NCBI RefSeq assembly: GCF_020217185.1
Contig: NZ_JAIWNX010000218.1
Span: 1 to 10,000, forward strand
DNA: 10,000 bases
Direction: 5' to 3'
Source of the DNA: Asticcacaulis sp.
GTDB lineage: Bacteria > Pseudomonadota > Alphaproteobacteria > Caulobacterales > Caulobacteraceae
The position numbers and the translations under genes are program-made. Shown here in pieces: positions 1 through 6,117 of this stretch (positions are counted from its first letter, which is position 1; every line of letters starts with the position of its first letter). The notes under the pieces were generated by a model. That model made no database searches and had not been told where the DNA came from. It worked only from the letters and a program-made list of their open reading frames with translations.

Positions 1-752
1 CCTTCGTCCTGTCGGTCGCGTGCCTCGCCGGTGCCGCCGGTCTGGCCAGCCATGACATCGCCAAAAACGGCGGGGTGTGGACCCTGTCGGATGTGGGAGA
101 TGGAAACAATAACATCCACTTCATGAAGACTACCAAGGCCGATATCGCGCCCACTGTGACGCGCACCCTTGTGTGGAGCGGTAGTGAACAGCTCAAAATC
201 GACGTCCCGGCTGAGGTGGTCTATACTCAGGGGGCCACGCCTTCGGTGACTGTCAACGGCCCTAAGGCCCTGACCGACCGGGTGCGTCTCGAAAACGGCC
301 GTCTCTATCTGGCCGATGGGCCGGATGTCGAAAAGGTGGTGCAGTTCCGCTTCGGGCCGGGCCATATCGAAGCCCACGCCAGCGACGAACTGAAAATCGT
401 CATCACGGCGCCTTCAGTGAAGGATTTCGAGATTTCCGGTTCCGGCGACCTCCGGGTCAGCGCCTACGACCAGCCGACGATTGATCTGCGTATCAGCGGC
501 TCCGGCTCGGCCGAAGTGACGGGCAAGGCCAAGGCGCTGAAGCTCGACATCACCGGTGCGGGCGAAGCCGATTTGTCTGGTCTCAGCGTCGAAGACGCCG
601 ATGTCAGCATCTCTGGCTCAGGGGATGCCACCATCGCTCCGACCGGCAAGGTCAAGGTCGATGTCTCGGGATCGGGCAATGTCGATCTGCAAACCCGCCC
701 GGCGCAACTCGATACCCGCATCAGCGGTGCGGGCAGCGTCGAGCAGGATTAG
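1..752 (+). CDS. Exported GIN-domain (DUF2807) protein, 5'-truncated
   Basis: The reading frame is already open at base 3, so the true start lies before the window; the internal GTG at 75 is probably not the start. The first visible residues (FVLSVACLAGAAGLASH) look like the hydrophobic core and cleavage region of a signal peptide, so the protein is probably periplasmic or outer-membrane associated. About 249 residues are visible. The C-terminal half (nucleotides ~430-750) has about six turns of 18-20 residues, each opening with an (I/V)SGSG or (I/V)TGAG motif, as expected for the right-handed beta-helix of the GIN domain (DUF2807, 'auto-transporter adhesin head'). The molecular role of this family is poorly defined and I infer none. 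The stop codon TAG (750-752) touches the dispersed repeat that follows. Confidence 0.85.
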   Translation, partial: FVLSVACLAGAAGLASHDIAKNGGVWTLSDVGDGNNNIHFMKTTKADIAPTVTRTLVWSGSEQLKIDVPAEVVYTQGATPSVTVNGPKALTDRVRLENGRLYLADGPDVEKVVQFRFGPGHIEAHASDELKIVITAPSVKDFEISGSGDLRVSAYDQPTIDLRISGSGSAEVTGKAKALKLDITGAGEADLSGLSVEDADVSISGSGDATIAPTGKVKVDVSGSGNVDLQTRPAQLDTRISGAGSVEQD

Positions 753-860
753 AGCGAAATGACTTTCGGTGGAAACGCCATTTCGCTCTAAATTTTTGTT
801 TTGTCGCGATGTTTTTGCGGAAAACCGCTCACACTTTTCCGCACATCGCTCTAAGCTGAA
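751..860. repeat. Dispersed two-hairpin intergenic repeat, copy 1
   Basis: Copy 1 of a repeat also found at 5399-5526 in the same orientation. It has two stem-loops. The first is a perfect 11-bp inverted repeat, 751-761 against 779-789 (AGAGCGAAATG / CATTTCGCTCT). The second pairs 806-812 with 843-849 and 817-824 with 835-842 (GCGGAAAA / TTTTCCGC), leaving a four-T bulge at 813-816. The ~27 bases joining the two are almost identical in both copies. The shape resembles the palindromic intergenic elements common in alphaproteobacterial genomes. The last two bases of the GIN gene's stop codon lie in the first arm. Confidence 0.8.
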
Positions 861-864
861 AAAA

Positions 865-895
865 GGCCTCTTCGCCAACGCGGAGAGGCCTTTTT
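865..895. terminator. Bidirectional intrinsic terminator
   Basis: An 11-bp stem, 865-875 against 880-890 (GGCCTCT... / ...AGAGGCC) with one G-U pair and a CAAC loop, is followed by TTTTT on the plus strand and preceded by a run of A, which is a T tract on the minus strand. It lies between convergent genes (GIN protein ending at 752, CxxCxxCC protein ending at 903) and probably serves both. Confidence 0.88.
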
Positions 896-902
896 CTGAT
901 GC

Positions 903-1472
903 TTAAGCCCGCAGGGCGTCGCGGCCCTTGGCGGCGGGTACGACGCGGGCGAAGGCGCGAGGGCCGAACAGTGTCATTTCCATACCGGTTTCCAGTATGT
1001 CGCCGCGTCTGGGCTGGCGCAGGAACAGGTCCTCGTCGGGGGTAACGACGTAAAGCCCTTCCGGCGCATAGACGACGACAAGGCTCTCATTACGCAGGAT
1101 GCCTTCGCCCCACAGCTTGAACTGCGCATAGTAGGGGGCTTGCCGCCACGAGTCCGGGCGTGCCGGGTCCACATCGACATTCAGCGTGGTGCCATTCGGC
1201 TCAAGACGCAGGACAAAGCCGGCTATGTTGGGCCGCCACAGACCATTCAGGTCATCGTGTTTCAGCCACAAGCATTTGAAATCCTGACAAATTTGCGGGT
1301 GAAGCCCCCAGATACCGCAGCCGGCGTTTTCACGCGTGTGGTTGCATAGCTTCCCGGCCTTTTTGCCGACGTCCTCGACGTCATAGACCTTACAGCACAG
1401 ATTGCACTCACCGCACGCCTTCAGGGGGGCGCGGGAACGGGCAACCGTTCGATGCGTGGAGGCCTTGGCCAT
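903..1472 (-). CDS. CxxCxxCC (YkgJ-type) zinc/iron-chelating domain protein
   Basis: A complete 189-residue protein. Eight cysteines sit in the N-terminal third: C20, C23, C26 and C27 form the CxxCxxCC signature (ACGECNLCCKV), followed by C43, C52, C62 and C67. This is the pattern of the YkgJ/UPF0153 family, annotated as zinc- or iron-chelating on the basis of its cysteines. The remainder (residues ~70-189) has no cysteine and no motif I recognise. No signal peptide or membrane segment is visible, so it is probably cytoplasmic. The ATG at 1472 is backed by AGAAGG (complement of 1479-1484) six bases upstream. It lies 109 bp downstream of the sensor kinase on the same strand, so read-through is possible, but a leader hairpin lies between them. 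The biological role is unknown; metal binding is inferred from the cysteines only. Confidence 0.85.
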   Translation of the reverse strand: MAKASTHRTVARSRAPLKACGECNLCCKVYDVEDVGKKAGKLCNHTRENAGCGIWGLHPQICQDFKCLWLKHDDLNGLWRPNIAGFVLRLEPNGTTLNVDVDPARPDSWRQAPYYAQFKLWGEGILRNESLVVVYAPEGLYVVTPDEDLFLRQPRRGDILETGMEMTLFGPRAFARVVPAAKGRDALRA

Positions 1473-1492
1473 TGGGAACCTTCTGTTCTGGG

Positions 1493-1516
1493 AAAGCCGA
1501 TCATTTTTTCGGCTTT
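1493..1516 (-). promoter_or_regulatory. Leader hairpin or weak terminator
   Basis: A perfect 8-bp inverted repeat, AAAGCCGA (1493-1500) and TCGGCTTT (1509-1516), with an 8-base loop. On the minus strand it lies 66 bp beyond the kinase stop codon and just upstream of the ribosome binding site of the CxxCxxCC gene. No T tract follows it in that direction, so it is at best a weak terminator or an attenuator-like leader structure. A perfect palindrome, ATGGGCCCAT (1527-1536), lies immediately upstream, and a -35-like TTGACC (complement of 1539-1544) further back has no convincing -10 at standard spacing. Confidence 0.35.
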
Positions 1517-1581
1517 AGCGTGCACAATGGGCCCATATGGTCAATAAAGGGTTAGAAAACAGGGTTAACGCGCGGTTGCAT

Positions 1582-2946
1582 TTAACTGATCAGCGGTATG
1601 CCTATATCGGCGCGCAGGCCGCCCAGCGGACTCTGATCGAGGTTCAGTTCGCCGCCGTGGCTGCGCACCGTATCGCGGGCGATGGCCAGCCCCAGTCCGA
1701 CGCCCTTCTTGTTCTGATTGCGCGCATCATCCAGACGTGAAAACGGCTTGAGCGCCTCTTCGCGCTTTTCGGGCGGGATGCCGGGGCCGTCGTCATCGAC
1801 ATAGATATGCAGCGACTGCTTGCCGCCCGCCTTATGCTCGATTTCGGCAGAGACGCGCACCTGAGTGGCGTAGTGAAAGCCGTTCATCACCAGATTGGAC
1901 AGGGCACGGCTGAGCGCCATGACGCGAATCGAGGTTTCGACGTCTTCGGACAGGGGGACAAATTCCGGCTGATGCCCGGCACGGCGGGCACCGTCCACGA
2001 CGGTTTCCAGCAGAGCGTTAACGGATGTCGTTTGCGGGCTTTCCTGCATTTCGCCGCGCGCAAAGGCCAGATATTCGTCGATCATATAGGCCATTTCCGA
2101 CACGTCCTGCTTCATGCGTTCGGTCGCCGCGTCGGGCGGGGCCATAGCCAGTTCCAGTTTCAGCCGCGTCAGGGGGGTGCGCAGGTCGTGGCTCACCGAA
2201 GCCAGAAGCGTGGTGCGCTGTTCGATATGGCGCTGGATGCGCGACTTCATCTTGAGGAAGTTCTGCGCCGCGGCGCGTACTTCGGATGCCCCATAGGGCT
2301 TGAAATTGGGGTCGTCTTCGCCGCGGCCAAACTTTTCGGCTGCGACGGACAGACGCTCGATGGCGCGCACCTGATTGCGGATAAACAGGATCGACACGGC
2401 GGTCAAAAGCAGGGTCGCGCCCGTCATCCACAGTACGAAGATATGGGCGCGGGTGGCGAAGGCGCGCTCACGCGGCGCAATCACCCGGATGACGCCATCC
2501 TTCACCTTGACGCGGATATCGACAGACCCGGCATAGCGGGTCGTGTCAAACCAGAAGGGGTCATCCAGTTGCTCATTGAGCGCGCGTTTCAGCGACCGGT
2601 CGAGCGCGGCCCAGGCGTTGCGCCGGCGATTTTCGGGCAGGGCGCGGCCGGGCTGATAGACGATGGATAGCTGCATCGACTTCTGCGCGGCGGCGGAGAT
2701 GGTGGCCATGGTCTGCGGCGTCGGATCGGCCTTGTAGGCATCGACGGCCCAGGCGACGTCTCCGACCAATCCTTCCGACAGCTTGGCGGTAACGGTTTCC
2801 CAGTGCATGTCGAAAAAGGCCCAGGTCACCGCCACCTGCATCAGGGCGACGGGCAGGACGATGATCAGCAGGGCGCGGCCCCACAGCGTCTTGGGGATCT
2901 TGCGCTTGATGGCCTGCGGCCAGAATTTGAGACGGGGTATGCGCAT
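1582..2946 (-). CDS. EnvZ-like sensor histidine kinase
   Basis: A complete 454-residue inner-membrane kinase. Domain order: transmembrane helix ~24-45, a periplasmic sensor region of ~120 residues with no recognised fold, second transmembrane helix ~168-189, HAMP linker ~190-240, then the dimerisation/phosphoacceptor domain with the H box around His253 (SVSHDLRTPLTRLKLEL). The ATPase domain follows, with the N box at 350-356 (N351, N355), G1 at 384-391 (DDDGPGIP) and G2 at 415-419 (GVGLG). All catalytic boxes are intact. It should autophosphorylate on His253 and pass phosphate to the response regulator encoded just upstream. ATG 2946 has an AGGAGG (complement of 2956-2961) nine bases upstream, at the edge of the intercalated hairpin element. 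The input signal cannot be told from sequence. PetS and EnvZ/FeuQ-type kinases are the nearest families I can suggest. Confidence 0.93.
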   Translation of the reverse strand: MRIPRLKFWPQAIKRKIPKTLWGRALLIIVLPVALMQVAVTWAFFDMHWETVTAKLSEGLVGDVAWAVDAYKADPTPQTMATISAAAQKSMQLSIVYQPGRALPENRRRNAWAALDRSLKRALNEQLDDPFWFDTTRYAGSVDIRVKVKDGVIRVIAPRERAFATRAHIFVLWMTGATLLLTAVSILFIRNQVRAIERLSVAAEKFGRGEDDPNFKPYGASEVRAAAQNFLKMKSRIQRHIEQRTTLLASVSHDLRTPLTRLKLELAMAPPDAATERMKQDVSEMAYMIDEYLAFARGEMQESPQTTSVNALLETVVDGARRAGHQPEFVPLSEDVETSIRVMALSRALSNLVMNGFHYATQVRVSAEIEHKAGGKQSLHIYVDDDGPGIPPEKREEALKPFSRLDDARNQNKKGVGLGLAIARDTVRSHGGELNLDQSPLGGLRADIGIPLIS

Positions 2947-2954
2947 TCAACCGA

Positions 2955-3079
2955 TCCTCCTCCCCTGCGGGGCGGGGGAGGTGGCGCAGTTGGTCTGCGC
3001 CGGAGGGGGCATGTCTTTGCGTGGTTTGCCCCACACACCACTTCGCGGCCCTCCCTCCTCGCGAGCAGGGAGGGCGAAG
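2955..3079. repeat. GC-rich multi-hairpin element between regulator and kinase genes
   Basis: The 135-bp gap between the two operon genes is nearly filled by hairpins. CCCTCCCT (3049-3056) pairs with AGGGAGGG (3067-3074), capped by a self-complementary CTCGCGAG and extended by CTTCG/CGAAG (3041-3045/3075-3079). GGCGCAG (2983-2989) pairs with CTGCGCC (2995-3001). An imperfect C-rich/G-rich stem covers ~2956-2982. The pattern (CCCTCC hairpin, GCGAAGC stretch, GGGGGAGGA end) matches, from memory, short intergenic repeats common in Caulobacterales. There is no second copy in this window, so membership of a repeat family is inference. Its kinase-proximal edge supplies the Shine-Dalgarno sequence. 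Confidence 0.6.
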
Positions 3080-3081
3080 CC

Positions 3082-3783
3082 TTAATCCGGTGCCAGCATA
3101 TAGCCCTTGCCGCGCACGGTTTGCAGGTAGCGCGGGTTCTTGGGGTCCGGCTCGATCTTGCGGCGCAGTCGGGTGACCTGAACGTCCACGGCACGACCGG
3201 TGGTATCGACGCTGTCCTTGGCGAGGTCCATACGGTCCACCGGCACATTGGCGCGTTCGGCAAGGTATTTCAGAAGCTGCGCCTCGGCCTCGGTCAGGCG
3301 CACCATCGCGCCATTTCGTGTCAGTTCGGCGCGTTCGAGGTCGAAGGTGATCTGACCCATGCTGATGGTCTTCGGCAGGGCAGGCTTGACGCCGGTGCGA
3401 CGCAGGATCGCTTCGATCCGCAGCAACAGTTCCTGCGGCTCGAATGGCTTGGACAAATAGTCGTCGGCCCCCAGGCTTAGCCCCATAATACGGTCGTCGG
3501 GCAGGCCGCGCGCGGTCAGGATGAGGATGGGGACGTTGGAATGCTGCCGCACCCATTTCGATAGCGAGAAGCCGTCTTCGCCCGGCATCATCACGTCGAG
3601 GATCAGGAGGTCGAAATCCAGCAGTTGCAGCATCCGCTTGGCGGCGTCAGCATGGGCGGCGGCGGTGACGCGGAAGCCCTGACGCGACAGGAATTCCTTG
3701 AGCAGGGTACGGATGCGATCATCGTCGTCAACAACCAGCAGATGGCGAACGACGGCGTCATTAAGACCGGGCTGAGGGCTCAC
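3082..3783 (-). CDS. OmpR-family response regulator
   Basis: With the GTG at 3783 the protein is 233 residues, the usual OmpR-family size. The receiver domain (~14-130) has the acidic pocket D19-D22, the phosphoacceptor D63 (LLILDVMMPGEDG), T90 and K112 (SKP). The winged-helix DNA-binding domain fills ~140-230 and ends in the typical RAVDVQVTRLRRKIE and VRGKGYML segments. The start was chosen because AGGA (complement of 3790-3793) lies six bases upstream, the length fits, and receiver homology begins soon after. The frame stays open up to an ATG at 4017, but that extension has no receiver-like sequence and would overlap the divergent transporter start. It is the first gene of the operon with the kinase downstream. 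The regulon is unknown; PetR-like and OmpR-like are the closest labels I can offer. Confidence 0.92.
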   Translation of the reverse strand: MSPQPGLNDAVVRHLLVVDDDDRIRTLLKEFLSRQGFRVTAAAHADAAKRMLQLLDFDLLILDVMMPGEDGFSLSKWVRQHSNVPILILTARGLPDDRIMGLSLGADDYLSKPFEPQELLLRIEAILRRTGVKPALPKTISMGQITFDLERAELTRNGAMVRLTEAEAQLLKYLAERANVPVDRMDLAKDSVDTTGRAVDVQVTRLRRKIEPDPKNPRYLQTVRGKGYMLAPD

Positions 3784-4015
3784 GTTAAGTCCTGTCCTTG
3801 TTATGGGCGGCGTCTTGGGGCCGGTTTGCGTCGAGACTACAGGCCCACCGGGTGATTTGTCATCTGGATTTGTCGCCTTTTTGTCATAGCGGGGTGCGGA
3901 CAGCGAAAATAGTGTCGGACAGACGAAGAAACCGCTTGCCTTGGTTTCAAAGGTTATCGGATATTTACGGTTTGGGCGGCGCAATCGTGTGCAGAGCCGC
4001 CAAGGGATTGTGTAC
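3784..4015. promoter_or_regulatory. Divergent promoter region (regulator gene / nucleoside transporter)
   Basis: This 232-bp non-coding region must hold the promoters of the minus-strand regulator-kinase operon and of the plus-strand transporter. Besides the TTTGTC repeats it has a direct repeat of CGGACAG (3897-3903 and 3916-3922). I see no strong -35/-10 pair; TTGCCT/TTGGTT near 3937-3946 with TATTTA at 3962-3967 is only a weak candidate for the transporter because the spacing is off. The transporter's Shine-Dalgarno AAGGGA is at 4002-4007. Confidence 0.5.
3856..3885. promoter_or_regulatory. Tandem TTTGTC repeats, candidate regulator binding site
   Basis: Three direct TTTGTC copies start at 3856, 3869 and 3880, with steps of 13 and 11 bp; two continue as TTTGTCAT. 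They lie in the divergent region, 73-102 bp upstream of the response regulator start and ~130-160 bp upstream of the transporter start. OmpR-type regulators bind tandem direct repeats about one helical turn apart, so this could be the site of the neighbouring regulator. That assignment is inference only. Confidence 0.35.
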
Positions 4016-5338
4016 ATGCCGTCTTACGGAATGCTGAACGTCCAGAGCATACTGGGCATCGGGATCATGCTGCTGGCCTGCTGGCTGCTCTCGGAAAACA
4101 AGAAAAAGTTTCCGGTCTTTCTGACCCTTGGTGCCATTGGGGTTCAGGTCCTTCTGGCCTTTCTGTTCTTCGGTTTCCCGCAATCGCAGGCCGTGCTCGA
4201 CAGCGTGAATGCCGGCGTGGACGCTCTGGCGGCGGCGACCAATCAGGGCACACAGTTCGTCTTTGGCTATCTGGGCGGCGGTGCCCAGCCCTATACTGTG
4301 CAGGACCAGAGCGCCCTGTTCGTTTTTGCCTTTCAGGTCCTGCCGCTGATCCTCGTCATTTCGGCCCTGTCGGCGCTTCTGTGGCACTGGCACATCCTCA
4401 AATGGATCACGCAGGGCTTCGGATTGCTGTTTCAGAAGACGATGGGCCTTGGCGGCGCGTCGGCACTGGCCGTGGCCACCAACATCTTTCTGGGCATGAT
4501 CGAAAGCCCCATCGTTATCCGCGCCTATCTGTCGAAGCTATCGCGCTCGGAAGTGTTCATGATGATGGTGGTGGGTCTGGCCACAGTGGCCGGTTCGACC
4601 ATGGTCGCTTACGCTCTGATCCTTAAGGCGACCCTGCCCAATGCGGCGGGTCACGTGCTGGTCGCTTCGATCATTTCGGCCCCGGCAGGCGTGCTGTTGT
4701 CGCGCATTATCGTGCCTGAAAAGGAAGGCGAGGGCGGCGTGGTCGCCGATTACAATTCGTCGCTGAAGTACGACAGCGCCGTCGACGCCATTTCCAAGGG
4801 CACGGCGGACGGCCTGATGGTGGTGATGAATATTTCGGCCATCCTGATCGTTTTCGTGTCCTTTGTCTCGCTGGTGAACATCCTGCTGGGCATGTTCCCG
4901 CACGTCGGTGGCGAGCCCTTGTCGCTGGAACGCGGTCTGTCCGTCGTTTTCGCGCCTCTGGCCTGGATCATCGGCGTGCCGTGGGAAGAGGCGCAGAAGG
5001 CGGGCTATATCCTCGGCACCAAGCTGACCCTGACCGAATTTGTCGCCTTCCTCAAGCTGGGCGCGATCCCGGCAGAGGATATGAGCGAGCGCACACGGAT
5101 GCTGATGACCTATGCCATTTGCGGTTTTGCCAATATCGGTTCGGTCGGCATCACGGTTACAGGGCTGGGCGTGCTGATGCCCGAGCGCCGCGAAGAGGTG
5201 TTGAGTCTGGTGTGGAAGGCCCTGTTTGCCGGCTTTGTCGCCACCTGCCTGTCGGCGGCTATCATTGGAGCTTTGCCGGATGCCCTATTCGGCCTCAGCG
5301 AGGCCAAGGCACCGGCCGCAGCGGTCGCCGCGCGCTGA
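4016..5338 (+). CDS. Concentrative nucleoside transporter (CNT/NupC family)
   Basis: A 440-residue polytopic inner-membrane protein of the CNT family, which imports nucleosides with sodium or protons. ATG 4016 is preferred because AAGGGA lies eight bases upstream; the frame is open further upstream but without support, and ATG 4031 is possible. Family landmarks: hairpin-1 segment FLGMIESPIVIRAYL (~158-172), the TEFVA motif (340-344, usually NEFVA) and CGFANIGSVGI (369-379). By motif alignment E341, N373 and S376 match the ribose-contacting Glu332, Asn368 and Ser371 of Vibrio cholerae CNT, and E163 matches Glu156. The residues matching the base-contacting Gln154 and Thr155 are Met161 and Ile162 here. 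Transport of a nucleoside-like solute is likely, but the specificity may differ from NupC. It is followed directly by a terminator, so it is probably monocistronic. Confidence 0.9.
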   Translation: MPSYGMLNVQSILGIGIMLLACWLLSENKKKFPVFLTLGAIGVQVLLAFLFFGFPQSQAVLDSVNAGVDALAAATNQGTQFVFGYLGGGAQPYTVQDQSALFVFAFQVLPLILVISALSALLWHWHILKWITQGFGLLFQKTMGLGGASALAVATNIFLGMIESPIVIRAYLSKLSRSEVFMMMVVGLATVAGSTMVAYALILKATLPNAAGHVLVASIISAPAGVLLSRIIVPEKEGEGGVVADYNSSLKYDSAVDAISKGTADGLMVVMNISAILIVFVSFVSLVNILLGMFPHVGGEPLSLERGLSVVFAPLAWIIGVPWEEAQKAGYILGTKLTLTEFVAFLKLGAIPAEDMSERTRMLMTYAICGFANIGSVGITVTGLGVLMPERREEVLSLVWKALFAGFVATCLSAAIIGALPDALFGLSEAKAPAAAVAAR

Positions 5339-5358
5339 CATCCATCCCCCTGAAACGC

Positions 5359-5388
5359 AAAAAGCCCCGGTGCGAACCGGGGCTTTTT
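5359..5388. terminator. Bidirectional intrinsic terminator
   Basis: A perfect stem, 5359-5371 against 5376-5388 (AAAAAGCCCCGGT / ACCGGGGCTTTTT) with a GCGA loop, gives a T tract in both directions. It lies 20 bp after the transporter stop codon and between convergent genes, so it likely ends the transporter transcript and, on the other strand, the transcript of the Hpt gene. Confidence 0.93.
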
Positions 5389-5398
5389 GTGTGACCAA

Positions 5399-5526
5399 AG
5401 CGAAATGACTTTAAGAGAGATCGCCATTTCGCTCTAAATTTTTGTTTTGTCGCGATGTTTTTGCGGAAAACCGCTTACACTTTTGGCTTCGCCGAACTTC
5501 GTTTCCGCACATCGCTCCAGACTGAA
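5399..5526. repeat. Dispersed two-hairpin intergenic repeat, copy 2 with 20-bp insertion
   Basis: Second copy of the 751-860 element in the same orientation. The first hairpin pairs AGCGAAATG (5399-5407) with CATTTCGCT (5425-5433); its loop differs in sequence from copy 1 but keeps the same length. The link and the left arm of the second hairpin are nearly identical to copy 1. The right arm is split: an extra 20 bases (5485-5504), containing the palindromic TTCGCCGAA, separate CACTTTT from CCGCACATCGCT. Base for base this is the only length difference, since 753 to 850 corresponds to 5399 to 5516. Like copy 1 it sits in a convergent gap beside a bidirectional terminator. Confidence 0.8.
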
Positions 5527-5532
5527 AGCGGT

Positions 5533-6021
5533 TCAGTCTTTGAACTTGTCCATATGTTCCTTGACGCGCGCTTCCAGCGTTTCGGCCAGCGTCACGCCCA
5601 CCGGATGGTTTTCGTCCTTGATCTTGCCGCGCACGACGGCGCGAATGGCATCGACGTGGGCGTCGATCAGAAGGCGCGGCGACTGCAAACGAATGGTCTC
5701 GTCGTCCAGCATCTTGCACACCGAACCGGCGATGCGGGTGATCAGCGGATAGCCATAGGTGGTGCCGAGCCCCTTAAGGTCATGGCAGCGGAAATAGAGC
5801 TGTTCGGCGTTCTTTTCAGTGAGGCCTTCGCTGCGGATGGTCTCCTGCGCTTTTTCCAGCTTGTTGACCTCATCGTCCAGCCAGTTGTCGAATTGATCCG
5901 ACAGGGACGACAGGGCTTCTTCCGCCTTGGCAAGCGTGGCCGGATCAAGCGCACCCAGCTTGCCGCCGACCTTGGCGCGCAAAGTGTTGGGGATCTGAAT
6001 GACCTGGGCTTTTTCGGACAT
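5533..6021 (-). CDS. Stand-alone histidine phosphotransfer (Hpt) protein
   Basis: With ATG 6021 the protein is 162 residues and contains a single Hpt domain. The phosphoacceptor is His80 in CHDLKGLGTTYGYPLI, a close match to the Hpt pattern HxLKGxxxxxG. The surrounding sequence is predicted largely helical, as in Hpt four-helix bundles, with a charged segment at ~30-70 and a C-terminal tail ending KEHMDKFKD. No kinase, receiver or membrane segment is present, so it should act as a cytoplasmic phosphate shuttle between a hybrid kinase and a response regulator; neither partner can be named. An in-frame TTG at 6054 would add 11 residues. The Shine-Dalgarno sequence before ATG 6021 is poor (only a GGAAA at a long distance). 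It lies 96 bp downstream of nadK on the same strand and may be cotranscribed. Confidence 0.85.
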   Translation of the reverse strand: MSEKAQVIQIPNTLRAKVGGKLGALDPATLAKAEEALSSLSDQFDNWLDDEVNKLEKAQETIRSEGLTEKNAEQLYFRCHDLKGLGTTYGYPLITRIAGSVCKMLDDETIRLQSPRLLIDAHVDAIRAVVRGKIKDENHPVGVTLAETLEARVKEHMDKFKD

Positions 6022-6117
6022 GACGTGGTTATTTCCGTGGGGCTGTTTCGTCAACCATACCCCAAACCCCTTTAGGAAGCCCTAATAGCCACGTATTTCG
6101 CCTGTGGACGGCAAAGG

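Noticed and set aside
1807..2670. Long plus-strand open frame antisense to the sensor kinase
   Set aside because: GC-rich codon bias leaves mirror frames open. The translation is His/Gly/Gln-rich without domains, and the minus-strand kinase in the same bases is unambiguous.
2573..3556. Long minus-strand frame spanning the regulator-kinase junction
   Set aside because: It is a shifted frame across both real genes and the hairpin element. It has Arg/Pro/Gly-rich sequence and no motif.
3784..4017. 78-residue N-terminal extension of the response regulator back to an ATG at 4017
   Set aside because: The extra segment has no receiver-like sequence, would overlap the transporter start, and the GTG at 3783 has a good Shine-Dalgarno and gives the normal family length.
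6022..6058. Tiny open frame (ATG near 6058) and a TTGACG/TAACCA promoter just before the Hpt gene
   Set aside because: The nine-codon frame has no support, and the -10-like box is too close to ATG 6021 to leave room for a leader.
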